Shown here in pieces: positions 1 to 7,529 of a DNA stretch of 9,539 nucleotides (position 1 is its first letter; each line of letters opens with the position of its first letter). The translations under genes and the position numbers were made by a program. Source of the stretch: Saprospiraceae bacterium (GTDB taxonomy: Bacteria > Bacteroidota > Bacteroidia > Chitinophagales > Saprospiraceae); NCBI GenBank assembly GCA_013361075.1, contig JABWAJ010000183.1, positions 1 through 9,539 of the forward strand, in the 5' to 3' direction. Under the pieces are notes generated by a model. That model made no database searches. It was given only the letters and a program-made list of their open reading frames with translations, and was not told the origin of the DNA.

Positions 1-60
1 AGTAAACTCAGAAGCCTGATTCAAACCATGATGAGCATGCCTGAGTATTATCTGAGTTGA
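1..60 (+). CDS. C-terminal end of a DUF1800-family protein (partial)
   Basis: Reading from base 1, twenty codons run in frame to a TGA at 58-60 and encode a tail ending in MMSMPEYYLS. DUF1800 proteins characteristically end in a short helix plus a 'LLMSSPEFxL'-like tail, and DUF1800 genes very commonly sit immediately upstream of DUF1501 genes, as here with a 53-bp gap. The start and nearly all of the protein lie outside the window. The function of DUF1800 is not established; the family is usually secreted or periplasmic. The assignment rests on a short tail plus gene context, so it is probable, not certain. The alternative is an unrelated gene that happens to end in a similar motif. Confidence 0.6.
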   Translation, partial: SKLRSLIQTMMSMPEYYLS

Positions 61-113
61 CACCTTCATTTCTAAAACGATTTCCCAAACGGGAATAAAA
101 AATAGCAAAGATC

Positions 114-1676
114 ATGAAAAGAAGATCCTTTATAAGAACGACCGGCGCAGCTGTGACCCTGCCCATGCTGCTCAATGGCATGAAATTGTCAGCGCTGCCC
201 CGGACGTCCATCTTTAATTCGATCAACAATGAGTCTGACCGCGTCCTGGTACTTATCCAGCTCAGCGGCGGCAACGACGGTTTAAACATGGTGATCCCAC
301 GCGACCAGTATGACAACTTAGCCAATGTACGCGGGAACATCATGCTGCCGGAAAACAGCCTGCTAAACCTGTCAGATACAACATCCCTCCATCCGGTAAT
401 GACCGGCATCCGGTCACTGTATGACAACGACCGGCTCACGATTGTGCAGGCCGCCGGTTATCCGGATCAGAACCGGTCGCATTTTCGCTCCACGGACATC
501 TGGACCAGCGGCTCGCCTTCAAATGAAAATTGGACGACTGGCTGGCTTGGGCGCTATTTAGATGGATTGTACCCCGGTTTTCCCACGGATTATCCCAACG
601 AAACATACCCTGATCCGTTTGCCATTACCATGGGCAGCCTGGTTTCAGAAACCTGCCAGGGTGTAGTGGCCAATTTCAGCCTGACCCTCAACGACCCCTT
701 TTCGTTGGGTGTCCTGGCTGAAGGCGAACCGGGAACTGTTCCTGACACGCCTTATGGCAATGAGTTGACATTCCTGCGCACCACCATTTCCCAAACCAAT
801 GCTTATTCAGAAGTCGTTAGTGCAGCAGCTGGCAACGGAGCAAATATGGCAACTTATCCGGAAGGCAACCGGCTTGCACAACAGTTGAAAAATGTGGCGT
901 TGCTGATTGCGGGCGGGCTGCAAACCAAAATATACGTGGTTACACTCGGCGGTTTTGATACGCACGCCAATCAGGTGCAGCAGGGAGATGTGGCTACCGG
1001 CGAACATGCAGAATTACTGGCCACCCTGTCTGAAGCGATGGCCGCTTTCCAAACAGACCTGGGCTTGCTGGGCCTCGAAGAACGGGTCATCAGCATGACG
1101 TTTTCTGAATTCGGACGGCGCATCCGGTCCAACGACAGCCTTGGCACCGACCATGGCACGGCGGCACCTTTGTTGGTTTTCGGATCCTGTGTCAATTCAC
1201 AGATTTTGGGCGAAAGCCCGGAAATTTCTACTTCCGTGGACGCAGACGAGGGGGTAGCCATGCAGCACGATTTCCGGGACGTTTATGGCTCCATCCTTAT
1301 GGACTGGTTTGAAGTAAGCGAATCAGACGTGCGGTCGCTGTTGTATCAGGATTTCCAGCATCTTCCAATATTGCAGCTTTGCGCCACCACAGGAACCAGT
1401 CCGGAAGCCAGCCTCAATAACGAAGCCATCGACACCAATGCTTACCCGAATCCATTTCAAAATTGGACAACGATCAGTTTCCGCAGTGGCAATGAATGGT
1501 GTAAATTGAGTGTTTTTGACGCTGCTGGTAACGAAATACGGGTGTTGAGCAACCAGCGCATCAGCGCAGGCGAGCATCAGATCCGCTTCGAAGCACACGA
1601 CTTGCCCGCGGGTAGTTATTATTATCGTCTGCAATTAGATGGGCGACAAAAGACAAAGAAGCTGGTGAAGGTTTGA
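114..1676 (+). CDS. DUF1501 family exported protein with T9SS C-terminal sorting domain
   Basis: A 520-residue secreted protein of the DUF1501 family, which as I recall is related to the alkaline-phosphatase/sulfatase fold; substrate unknown. The leader carries a twin-arginine-like motif (RRSFIR, residues 3-8) followed by a short hydrophobic stretch, suggesting Tat export. Family signatures seen: LSGGNDGLN (50-58), GGFDTHANQ (279-287), FSEFGRR (330-336) and GTDHGTA (344-350). Residues ~443-520 form a type-A T9SS sorting domain: AYPNPF (443-448), a beta-rich middle, then GSYYYRL and a basic end KKLVKV. This predicts passage across the outer membrane by the type IX system and attachment at or release from the cell surface. 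It lies 53 bp downstream of a probable DUF1800 gene and is likely cotranscribed with it. The ATG at 114 places the RR motif at the extreme N-terminus as expected; no clear Shine-Dalgarno is present, as is common in Bacteroidota. Family call is firm, biochemical role unknown. Confidence 0.92.
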   Translation: MKRRSFIRTTGAAVTLPMLLNGMKLSALPRTSIFNSINNESDRVLVLIQLSGGNDGLNMVIPRDQYDNLANVRGNIMLPENSLLNLSDTTSLHPVMTGIRSLYDNDRLTIVQAAGYPDQNRSHFRSTDIWTSGSPSNENWTTGWLGRYLDGLYPGFPTDYPNETYPDPFAITMGSLVSETCQGVVANFSLTLNDPFSLGVLAEGEPGTVPDTPYGNELTFLRTTISQTNAYSEVVSAAAGNGANMATYPEGNRLAQQLKNVALLIAGGLQTKIYVVTLGGFDTHANQVQQGDVATGEHAELLATLSEAMAAFQTDLGLLGLEERVISMTFSEFGRRIRSNDSLGTDHGTAAPLLVFGSCVNSQILGESPEISTSVDADEGVAMQHDFRDVYGSILMDWFEVSESDVRSLLYQDFQHLPILQLCATTGTSPEASLNNEAIDTNAYPNPFQNWTTISFRSGNEWCKLSVFDAAGNEIRVLSNQRISAGEHQIRFEAHDLPAGSYYYRLQLDGRQKTKKLVKV

Positions 1677-1709
1677 GGAGTTGACGATTAGAGTGATGCG
1701 TATTGGATG

Positions 1710-1769
1710 GCGGGGTGATTCTGACCGAGGTTTGGGACAACCAAATCAGCAGGCGATTCACCCCGCTTT
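1710..1769. terminator. Possible bidirectional terminator between converging genes
   Basis: In the 129-bp gap between the converging DUF1501 and lamin-tail genes, GCGGGGTGA (1710-1718) pairs perfectly over 9 bp with TCACCCCGC (1758-1766). Inside the large loop a smaller 5-bp hairpin, TTTGG/CCAAA (1731-1735 with 1741-1745), can form. Only a short T run (1767-1769) follows the outer arm, so it is not a textbook intrinsic terminator, but the location between two 3' ends fits a transcription stop for one or both genes. Confidence 0.35.
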
Positions 1770-1805
1770 CAGGTTCCTTTCGGTATATTTTGCACCTTAT
1801 TATAT

Positions 1806-4421
1806 TCAGAACTTCCCGGCAAGCACACACGGCAATTTTACCCGCTCCACATTCCCTTCCGGGTGAATCAACTCTACCCAAAGTACATAAATGCCCAATC
1901 TGGCACGGCTGCCATCGTTGGCGGAGCCATCCCACTTGAGAATGCCTTCCGAGGCAAGCAGCAGGTTGTTCAGCAGGTTGCGTACTTCGCGGCCGGCGGC
2001 ATCAAAAACCCGGGCATTCATGGCATAACCGGGTTTGTCAACGGCATACGCAAACGTCAGCACATCTTCAACACCGTCACTATCCGGAGAAAAGGTTGTA
2101 TTGATAAGGGTGACAAATTCAGCCCCCGGCGTTGGAGCTTGATCCGCATATTGGGAATTGCGGGAAGTTGGGGTCCCATAGCCAGCCGTCGCAGCAGCGG
2201 AATGCCAGTTACCGTCGCTTTGAGTAGGCTGGTCGGGGCTGATCCGTTCCAGTGACACCCCGTTTTTGTCATTCAGCAATGCATTGTGCAAATCATCGGT
2301 ATAATCAAATGCATCAATCGTTTGGTTCTGAACAACCAGGCTGACGTTTCCAAGGTCATCCTCCAGGGTAGGCAAATCATTTTCAAGCAAGGCCCCGGGG
2401 TTCTCAACGGTGTATTGGGCCAGGACATCTGAACGGGAAGGGGAAAAAACCACGTATTCACCGGGAAATAGTGTAAAATCGGTAAGGATTACTTTTTCTC
2501 CGTCTGTAGCGTCTGCAGTATTGGCAATTGTCCAACCGAAAAGGTCAAAAATCTTATTCGACCGGTTATACAATTCTATAAAATCTGAGCCACCAGTAGC
2601 AGGATTAAACAAGATTTCATTGATCACTACATCGCCTGGAGAAACCGGTTCTGCGAGTCCTGCTTTTACTGAAACCTCATTGGCAGTTGTATTTCCAAGG
2701 CAATCTTTATGTCCACTCCGGGCTGTAATGGTATACACGATTCCTGTCTCCATTACGGCTGAAAGGGTTAACAAAACCTGGGTGCGATCAGGGGTTTGCA
2801 AAGTAGCACTGGTGGCGGTTAAGCCGTTACTGATGGCATAATTTCCTGTATTTTCAGCCGTCTCAAAACTAAGTGGCTCGTTAAAAACAAGGGAAATTTC
2901 TGAAGAACTTTCCGCAAAGGCCCTGACCAAAACCGGAGGCAATTGTTCCAGCGCAACACCAAAAAGTGAATTCTGCTGCCCCGGTGTCCCTCCGGTGCTG
3001 CTCGCTGAAGCACGCCAGTTGCCAGGACAATCGTAAATATCCGTCCCATCCAGGTTGATCATTTCCAGGGTGTACCCGCCTTCAGCTTTATCAACATCGG
3101 CGTACCAGTCTGATGAGTAACTCACCTCAAAAATAACTGTTCCGGATTCATCGGTGAGTGCCAGCCTGGCGCCCCCGTTTGTTAGCGAAGGGAAGCTGCC
3201 CACGCTGGCAACGGCGCCGAAAGGTGTAAAGTCAGGTACAAAATCTTCGTCACAAACCACGACATAGGCTCCGGGCAACAACAATACATCCGGTAGTTCC
3301 TGGGCAGAAGACCCAGCGCTAAAGGAAAGCTGGTTTAACCGGATAATTTTATTGCTCCGGTTGTACAATTCAACAAATTCAGCTTCCGGAAGTCCAACCT
3401 GGTCGAAGGGATCCGCCATGATTTCCGAAATAATTACATCTCCCGGAGCAGGTGGCTGGATGTTAAAAAAGGTAAAACCAAATTGTTGTTCGCCGCCGAC
3501 ATTGCTGTTTTGATCCTCTATCATATCAACAGTCAGGGTATAATTCTGTAAATTGACCATCGCCGATGGCAGGATCAGTTCTACCGAAGCGGGGTCACCG
3601 GCAACAGGAGCCGCGGAAGTTGGGGTTCCGATGCCTGAAACCAGAAAATTGGCTTCTTCCGAAATGGAAGCTACCCCCAAAGGTTCGTTGAATGAAGCGA
3701 TGATGCGGTTGGGTGCAGGCGTTTGTACCGAAGTCAGTACAGGTGGTTGGTTATCCAAATAAAGCGGTGTGATGCGCACATCATCAAAAAAAAAGCTCTG
3801 CGCACGGGTAGTCGTATAGTAACACACTACGCCGAAGTATTGCCCAATGGCATGAGTAGCATCTGTTGCCGTAGTTTCTGCCTGGAAGTTATTGCCGCCG
3901 CTATAATCGGTCCACAAGGTCCATTCGCCGGCAACAGAACGAGTGACCCGAACCCTTACCGTTACCGGGTCGCCTCCTACCCCACCCGGCACACCACTGA
4001 GCAGCAGGGTGGAAGTTGCTCCGTCCTGGCGAAACAACTGGACAGCATCCGTACTGCCGGAAGACCCTCCGATGCGAAGGTAATATCCGTTGAGTGGCCC
4101 GGTAAAATCCTCACTGGAAGCGGCCAGGTACAAGCGTGCGTAGTTGCTGGCAGAGGCGGCGAAAATCATCCGGACATAGCATTCCCACGTTGTGCTGTCC
4201 TGGGTCGAAGTTGGGGCGGAAAGGTAAAGTGAAGCCGTATTGTTACTGGCCGGAGCCAGGTCGTTAAGTTGCAATTCTTCGGCGGTAACTACAAATTTGC
4301 CGGTCTCTCCAAACCATTGTGGATTGGCAGAAAAATCGCCATCAGAAAAATCATCCGATAGCTGTGCAGTCAGGTGAACGCTCGTCAGGAGCAACGCGAG
4401 GAAAAAAATTATAGGTTTCAT
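1806..4421 (-). CDS. Secreted multidomain protein with two lamin-tail domains and a FlgD-like/T9SS-type C-terminus
   Basis: An 871-residue exoprotein. Residues 1-19 are a Sec signal peptide (hydrophobic FFLALLLTSV, likely cleavage LTA/Q). Residues ~21-220 look like a jelly-roll/laminin-G-like module ending in a typical SFFFDDVRI strand. Two copies of a paired unit follow: an Ig-like 'PPVL...FNEPL' module (~226-320 and ~495-588) and a lamin tail domain (~326-485 starting PGDVIISEIMADP, and ~596-750 starting PGDVVINEILFNP), each LTD carrying F(V/I)ELYNRSNKI. The end (~775-871: FSPDSDGVEDVLTF, VFDAAGREVRNL, WDGSANDGSRARLGIYV) is a FlgD-Ig-like/CHU-type domain resembling type-B T9SS signals, not the type-A signal on the DUF1501 protein. 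Such proteins are usually cell-surface or matrix components; no catalytic motif is seen, so the role is likely binding or structural. Transcribed alone, divergent from asd. Start ATG is supported by the signal peptide directly after it. Confidence 0.88.
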   Translation of the reverse strand: MKPIIFFLALLLTSVHLTAQLSDDFSDGDFSANPQWFGETGKFVVTAEELQLNDLAPASNNTASLYLSAPTSTQDSTTWECYVRMIFAASASNYARLYLAASSEDFTGPLNGYYLRIGGSSGSTDAVQLFRQDGATSTLLLSGVPGGVGGDPVTVRVRVTRSVAGEWTLWTDYSGGNNFQAETTATDATHAIGQYFGVVCYYTTTRAQSFFFDDVRITPLYLDNQPPVLTSVQTPAPNRIIASFNEPLGVASISEEANFLVSGIGTPTSAAPVAGDPASVELILPSAMVNLQNYTLTVDMIEDQNSNVGGEQQFGFTFFNIQPPAPGDVIISEIMADPFDQVGLPEAEFVELYNRSNKIIRLNQLSFSAGSSAQELPDVLLLPGAYVVVCDEDFVPDFTPFGAVASVGSFPSLTNGGARLALTDESGTVIFEVSYSSDWYADVDKAEGGYTLEMINLDGTDIYDCPGNWRASASSTGGTPGQQNSLFGVALEQLPPVLVRAFAESSSEISLVFNEPLSFETAENTGNYAISNGLTATSATLQTPDRTQVLLTLSAVMETGIVYTITARSGHKDCLGNTTANEVSVKAGLAEPVSPGDVVINEILFNPATGGSDFIELYNRSNKIFDLFGWTIANTADATDGEKVILTDFTLFPGEYVVFSPSRSDVLAQYTVENPGALLENDLPTLEDDLGNVSLVVQNQTIDAFDYTDDLHNALLNDKNGVSLERISPDQPTQSDGNWHSAAATAGYGTPTSRNSQYADQAPTPGAEFVTLINTTFSPDSDGVEDVLTFAYAVDKPGYAMNARVFDAAGREVRNLLNNLLLASEGILKWDGSANDGSRARLGIYVLWVELIHPEGNVERVKLPCVLAGKF

Positions 4422-4513
4422 GCGGATAAAAATAGCAATAAAGTATAGTAGCCCTATCTTTGCAGGCCTGATTAATTTTATTAATTGTTTACTTAAGAAA
4501 AAACGGCAATACT
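4422..4513. promoter_or_regulatory. Divergent intergenic promoter region (lamin-tail gene / asd)
   Basis: A 92-bp AT-rich region separating two divergent starts, so it must hold signals for both. On the + strand TATCTTTG (4455-4462) is an exact match to the Bacteroidota -7 box TAnnTTTG, about 50 bp upstream of the asd ATG; no clear TTG -33 element precedes it. On the - strand I see no convincing full box. Neither gene has a clear Shine-Dalgarno, typical of the phylum. The -7 match is seen directly; its use is inferred. Confidence 0.5.
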
Positions 4514-5542
4514 ATGAAAGTTGCAGTTGTTGGCGCTACGGGACTTGTTGGCACGGTGATGTGTAAAATTCTGGAGGAGCGCAATTTTCCTGTAAGTGAA
4601 TTTCTGGCAGTTGCTTCCCCCAGTTCGGTAGGCAAAACCGTAATGTTCCGGGGCATGCCACAAACCATCATTGGTATGGAAGATGCCATTGCAGCCAGGC
4701 CGGATATTGCTATTTTTTCGGCAGGTGGCGGCACTTCATTAGAATGGGCACCAAAGTTTGCGGCAGTAGGTACGACTGTCATTGACAACTCTTCTGCCTG
4801 GCGGATGGATCCGGGCAAAAAATTGGTGGTACCGGAAATTAATGCCCATGAGCTAACGGCAGCAGACAAAATCATTGCCAACCCAAACTGCTCTACGATT
4901 CAGATGGTGGTTGCACTGGCACCGCTGCACCGTCGTTATGGCATCCGGCGCATTGTGGTATCTACCTACCAGTCAGTTACAGGTACCGGCATGAAGGCGG
5001 TAAAACAGTATCAACTGGAAAGCAAAGGTTTTGAGCCAAAACCAGAAGAAATGGCTTACCATTACCAGATTTTCGAGAACTGTATTCCACAGTGTGATAC
5101 TTTTCTGGACAATGGTTACACCAAAGAAGAGATGAAACTCGTTAACGAAACGAAAAAAATATTGGGCGACCAAAGCCTGCGCATTACCTCAACCACGGTT
5201 CGGGTTCCTGTTTTGGGCGGTCACTCGGAGGCAGTCAACCTCGAATTCAATCAGCCTTACGAATTGGCCGACGTTCGCAAACTGCTGAGCGAAGCTCCCG
5301 GGGTAGTACTTGCAGACGATCCGGATACGTTCAGCTATCCAATGCCTTTATTGGCCAAAGACCGGGATGAAGTGTTTGTAGGACGGCTGCGTCGCGACGA
5401 ATCGGTTGATAATGGATTGAATCTCTGGATAGTAGCGGACAATTTGCGCAAAGGTGCCGCTACGAATGCAGTTCAGATTGCAGAATACTTGTTGACAAGC
5501 GGATTGGTGGTTGCAAGCCGTCAGGAAGCTTTGAGTGTATAA
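4514..5542 (+). CDS. asd: Aspartate-semialdehyde dehydrogenase
   Basis: Catalyses NADPH-dependent reduction of aspartyl-4-phosphate to aspartate 4-semialdehyde in the cytosol, the branch point to lysine/diaminopimelate, threonine and methionine. The 342-residue length fits the shorter bacterial ASADH class. Visible motifs: nucleotide-binding GATGLVG (residues 7-13) at the N-terminus; SAGGGTS (69-75); IDNSSAWRMD (90-99); the catalytic cysteine Cys126 in NPNCSTIQ (123-130); TYQSVTGTG (151-159), with the conserved active-site Gln153; and RVPVLGGHSE (230-239), supplying the catalytic His237. No key residue is missing and no frameshift is seen. The ATG at 4514 starts directly before the Rossmann motif, so the start is secure. 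It is preceded by a TAnnTTTG box and followed by a 313-bp gap, so it is probably monocistronic here and not in an amino-acid operon. Confidence 0.97.
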   Translation: MKVAVVGATGLVGTVMCKILEERNFPVSEFLAVASPSSVGKTVMFRGMPQTIIGMEDAIAARPDIAIFSAGGGTSLEWAPKFAAVGTTVIDNSSAWRMDPGKKLVVPEINAHELTAADKIIANPNCSTIQMVVALAPLHRRYGIRRIVVSTYQSVTGTGMKAVKQYQLESKGFEPKPEEMAYHYQIFENCIPQCDTFLDNGYTKEEMKLVNETKKILGDQSLRITSTTVRVPVLGGHSEAVNLEFNQPYELADVRKLLSEAPGVVLADDPDTFSYPMPLLAKDRDEVFVGRLRRDESVDNGLNLWIVADNLRKGAATNAVQIAEYLLTSGLVVASRQEALSV

Positions 5543-5855
5543 TTGTCTGGCTGGCAATAAACCGTGCCAGTTAGTGCGTTTCAATGATCAAATCGCTTTG
5601 TACCCTATTCCAAATAAAAGGTTATCAGTACTTTGCGATAAATGCTTGCAAAAGTTGCACTTTTGTTAAGTGATTTTCTACTTTTGGTTGATTTTTGCGG
5701 CCAGATTCTGTTGCAGGTAGTTTCGTATCCACAGCACGACCATTCCGCTTCGGCGTTAATAACATGCTCACAAAACTCCCCGCTCCGGTAAATCATTCTC
5801 CGCATACACACTGACAATTTGGATTGTAAAACGAATCATCAGAGGGATCTTACTT
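5543..5855. other. 313-bp intergenic region between asd and the coiled-coil gene
   Basis: No gene with recognisable protein content is seen on either strand. Near the asd stop, CTGGCA (5551-5556) can pair with TGCCAG (5565-5570) across an 8-base loop; no T run follows, so it is a weak terminator candidate at best. The region contains one good promoter candidate (listed separately) that would give the downstream mRNA a leader of roughly 160 nt. No riboswitch or tRNA fold is recognised. Confidence 0.6.
5655..5686 (+). promoter_or_regulatory. Candidate Bacteroidota promoter for the coiled-coil gene
   Basis: TACTTTTG (5679-5686) matches the TAnnTTTG -7 box exactly, and a TTG (5655-5657) lies 21 bp upstream, within the spacing seen for -33/-7 pairs in this phylum. 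Transcription from here would reach the ATG at 5856 after a long leader. The match is seen; use in vivo is inferred. Confidence 0.45.
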
Positions 5856-7436
5856 ATGAAGAACAAGCTTGTAGTTTGGGGGGCCACTACCCAGGATGAA
5901 CGTGTTTTGATTGCCTTAGAATTACTTCCGGAAAGCAACAAAGTAAAGTTGTACACTTTCCCGGAAAGCGTTGCCACAGATGAATTTGTGCAAAAAATGA
6001 TGGATGAATGGCGCAATGACAAGGCATTGGAATTCCCGGAAGGCCATACGGAATCGGAGCGCGAATTAACAGTTACAGATAACTTGTTGCCCGAAGACCT
6101 TAAAGTGGAACGCGGTGACATCATCCAGCGTGCGCAAACAGAATGGCATTTCGTGGTTTTATCTTCCAAATTGAATGAAGCTTATCATTCAGAGCTGGAT
6201 GATCTCAAAACCCGTGTGGATAAATTGGAAGCTTTTGACGGCGATCTTTGGGGTACCCTCAAAGGGTTCTGGGACAAAGTTCAATCTCAGGTCAGCGAAA
6301 AAAACCTCCTCCGCGAGCATGCCGACAAACTCCGCGATGCCACCAATGCCTTATTTGGGCGCCTGAAAGAGTTGCGTTCCAAATTAGACGAAGATTTTCA
6401 GCGTCGCTCCAAAGAAAATGTTGACAAGTTCAATGCCATGCTGGAAAGTGTGGAAGCAAAGATCATGGAAGGTTTGCGCCTCCAGGGCTTGTTTGATGAA
6501 CTCAAGGAACTGCAACGGAAGTTTCGCGATACCGAATTCACCCGTGATCACCGCTCCAAGGTTTGGGAACGGCTGGATGCTGCCTTTAAGCAACTTAAGG
6601 ATAAGCGGGCAGGCGGTAGTGGCAGCTCCACGTATGGTGGCGGCAGCAACGAAGGTGGCGGCGACGAAAACTCGCCCACCGAACGCCTTAAACGACGTTA
6701 TGAGGGTTTGCTCGGTGCCATCGAAAAAATGGACCGTTCCATCCAGCGCGACCGCGACGAACTGAATTTCCAAAGCCGCAAGGTGGAACATTCCGGCGGA
6801 CAATTGGAAATGCAGATCCGGCAGGCCAAAATAAAAATGATTGAGGAGCGCATTCGTTCAAAAGAAGAGAAATTGAACGAAATGGCGGCAACGAAAACGG
6901 ATCTGGAAAGCCGGATCGAGTCTCAGAAAGAACGCGACTCGCGCCGGGAAGAGCGCCATAAGCTGGAAGATGCTAAAAAAGCTGCTCAGGAAAAAATAGC
7001 ACACGACATCAAAGAAGCAGCCGCCGCCCGCCAGGAAGACCAACCGAAGCTCGAAAAAGCTGCTGAAGCTTTGAAGGCCAAAAAGGAGGAAAGCGTGCTG
7101 GGTGCCATCAGTACTACCCTCGGCGAAGCGCTCGAAGATGTAGTTGACACCGCTAAAGCCGTTGCAGAAGTACTCGAAGACCGGCTCGAAGACGCCATGG
7201 ATGAAGCCAAAGAAAAACTTTCCGATTTTTCTGAGGCTGTTCAGGAAGCGGTTGCGGAAGCAATGGCCCCTGCTGCAACTTCTACCGAATCAGAAACAGC
7301 TGAACCCGTAGCCGAAGAACCTGCGGAAACAACAGCCTCCGGTTCGGAAGAAAGCGTTGCCCAAACAGAGCAGCCCGTAGAAGCAGCCAGCGATGGTCCG
7401 GATGCCGTTGATGAAGAGGAAAAAACGGAAGTCTGA
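5856..7436 (+). CDS. Long coiled-coil protein of unknown function, acidic tail
   Basis: I do not recognise a named family. The 526-residue protein has no signal peptide or membrane segment, so it is probably cytoplasmic. Residues 1-105 look like a small mixed alpha/beta domain (starts KNKLVVWGA). About 108-250 is heptad-rich helix; two stretches, around 131-172 and 210-250 (e.g. VWERLDAAFKQLKDKR), vaguely recall DUF349-type repeats (helical, W/F-containing). A Gly/Ser-rich hinge follows (252-270), then a highly charged coiled coil (~275-410), an amphipathic stretch of ~11-residue-like A/E/D/L repeats (~415-470), and a disordered Ala/Glu/Ser/Thr tail (471-526). The overall build suggests an elongated scaffold or filament-like protein. 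A weak Shine-Dalgarno-like AGAGGGA (5841-5847) precedes the ATG. Transcribed alone and closed by a strong terminator. It could also be a structural homologue of apolipoprotein/LEA-type helices; no enzymatic motif is visible. Confidence 0.85.
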   Translation: MKNKLVVWGATTQDERVLIALELLPESNKVKLYTFPESVATDEFVQKMMDEWRNDKALEFPEGHTESERELTVTDNLLPEDLKVERGDIIQRAQTEWHFVVLSSKLNEAYHSELDDLKTRVDKLEAFDGDLWGTLKGFWDKVQSQVSEKNLLREHADKLRDATNALFGRLKELRSKLDEDFQRRSKENVDKFNAMLESVEAKIMEGLRLQGLFDELKELQRKFRDTEFTRDHRSKVWERLDAAFKQLKDKRAGGSGSSTYGGGSNEGGGDENSPTERLKRRYEGLLGAIEKMDRSIQRDRDELNFQSRKVEHSGGQLEMQIRQAKIKMIEERIRSKEEKLNEMAATKTDLESRIESQKERDSRREERHKLEDAKKAAQEKIAHDIKEAAAARQEDQPKLEKAAEALKAKKEESVLGAISTTLGEALEDVVDTAKAVAEVLEDRLEDAMDEAKEKLSDFSEAVQEAVAEAMAPAATSTESETAEPVAEEPAETTASGSEESVAQTEQPVEAASDGPDAVDEEEKTEV

Positions 7437-7461
7437 TTTTTTAAACAGATGAACCACTTAT

Positions 7462-7508
7462 AAAAGCGCGCCACTTTCCGAAATTGGAAAGTGGCGCGCT
7501 TTTTTTTT
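7462..7508 (+). terminator. Strong intrinsic terminator after the coiled-coil gene
   Basis: An uninterrupted 18-bp stem (7462-7479 pairing with 7486-7503), GC-rich in the middle (GCGCGCCAC), with a 6-base loop GAAATT and a T run through 7508. It starts 25 bp after the coiled-coil stop. On the opposite strand only a TTTTAT run follows, so it may also serve, more weakly, as the stop for the converging A2M gene whose stop codon is at 7530-7532. Confidence 0.92.
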
Positions 7509-7529
7509 GTTTTGTTGCTCCAACTCCGA

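Noticed and set aside
82..95. TTCCC/GGGAA hairpin upstream of the DUF1501 gene
   Set aside because: A 5-bp stem is within chance expectation and has no T tract, so it does not separate the DUF1800 and DUF1501 genes.
3723..4232. Plus-strand 169-residue frame opposite the lamin-tail gene
   Set aside because: It is a shadow of a gene with clear domains, with no family motif of its own.
5550..5571. Hairpin just after asd as a terminator
   Set aside because: Only a 6-bp stem with an 8-base loop and no T run after it; too weak to call.
5605..5817. Minus-strand 70-residue open frame in the asd/coiled-coil gap
   Set aside because: Cys/Trp/Arg-rich composition with no recognisable motif, and it overlaps the promoter candidate of the + gene; most likely chance.
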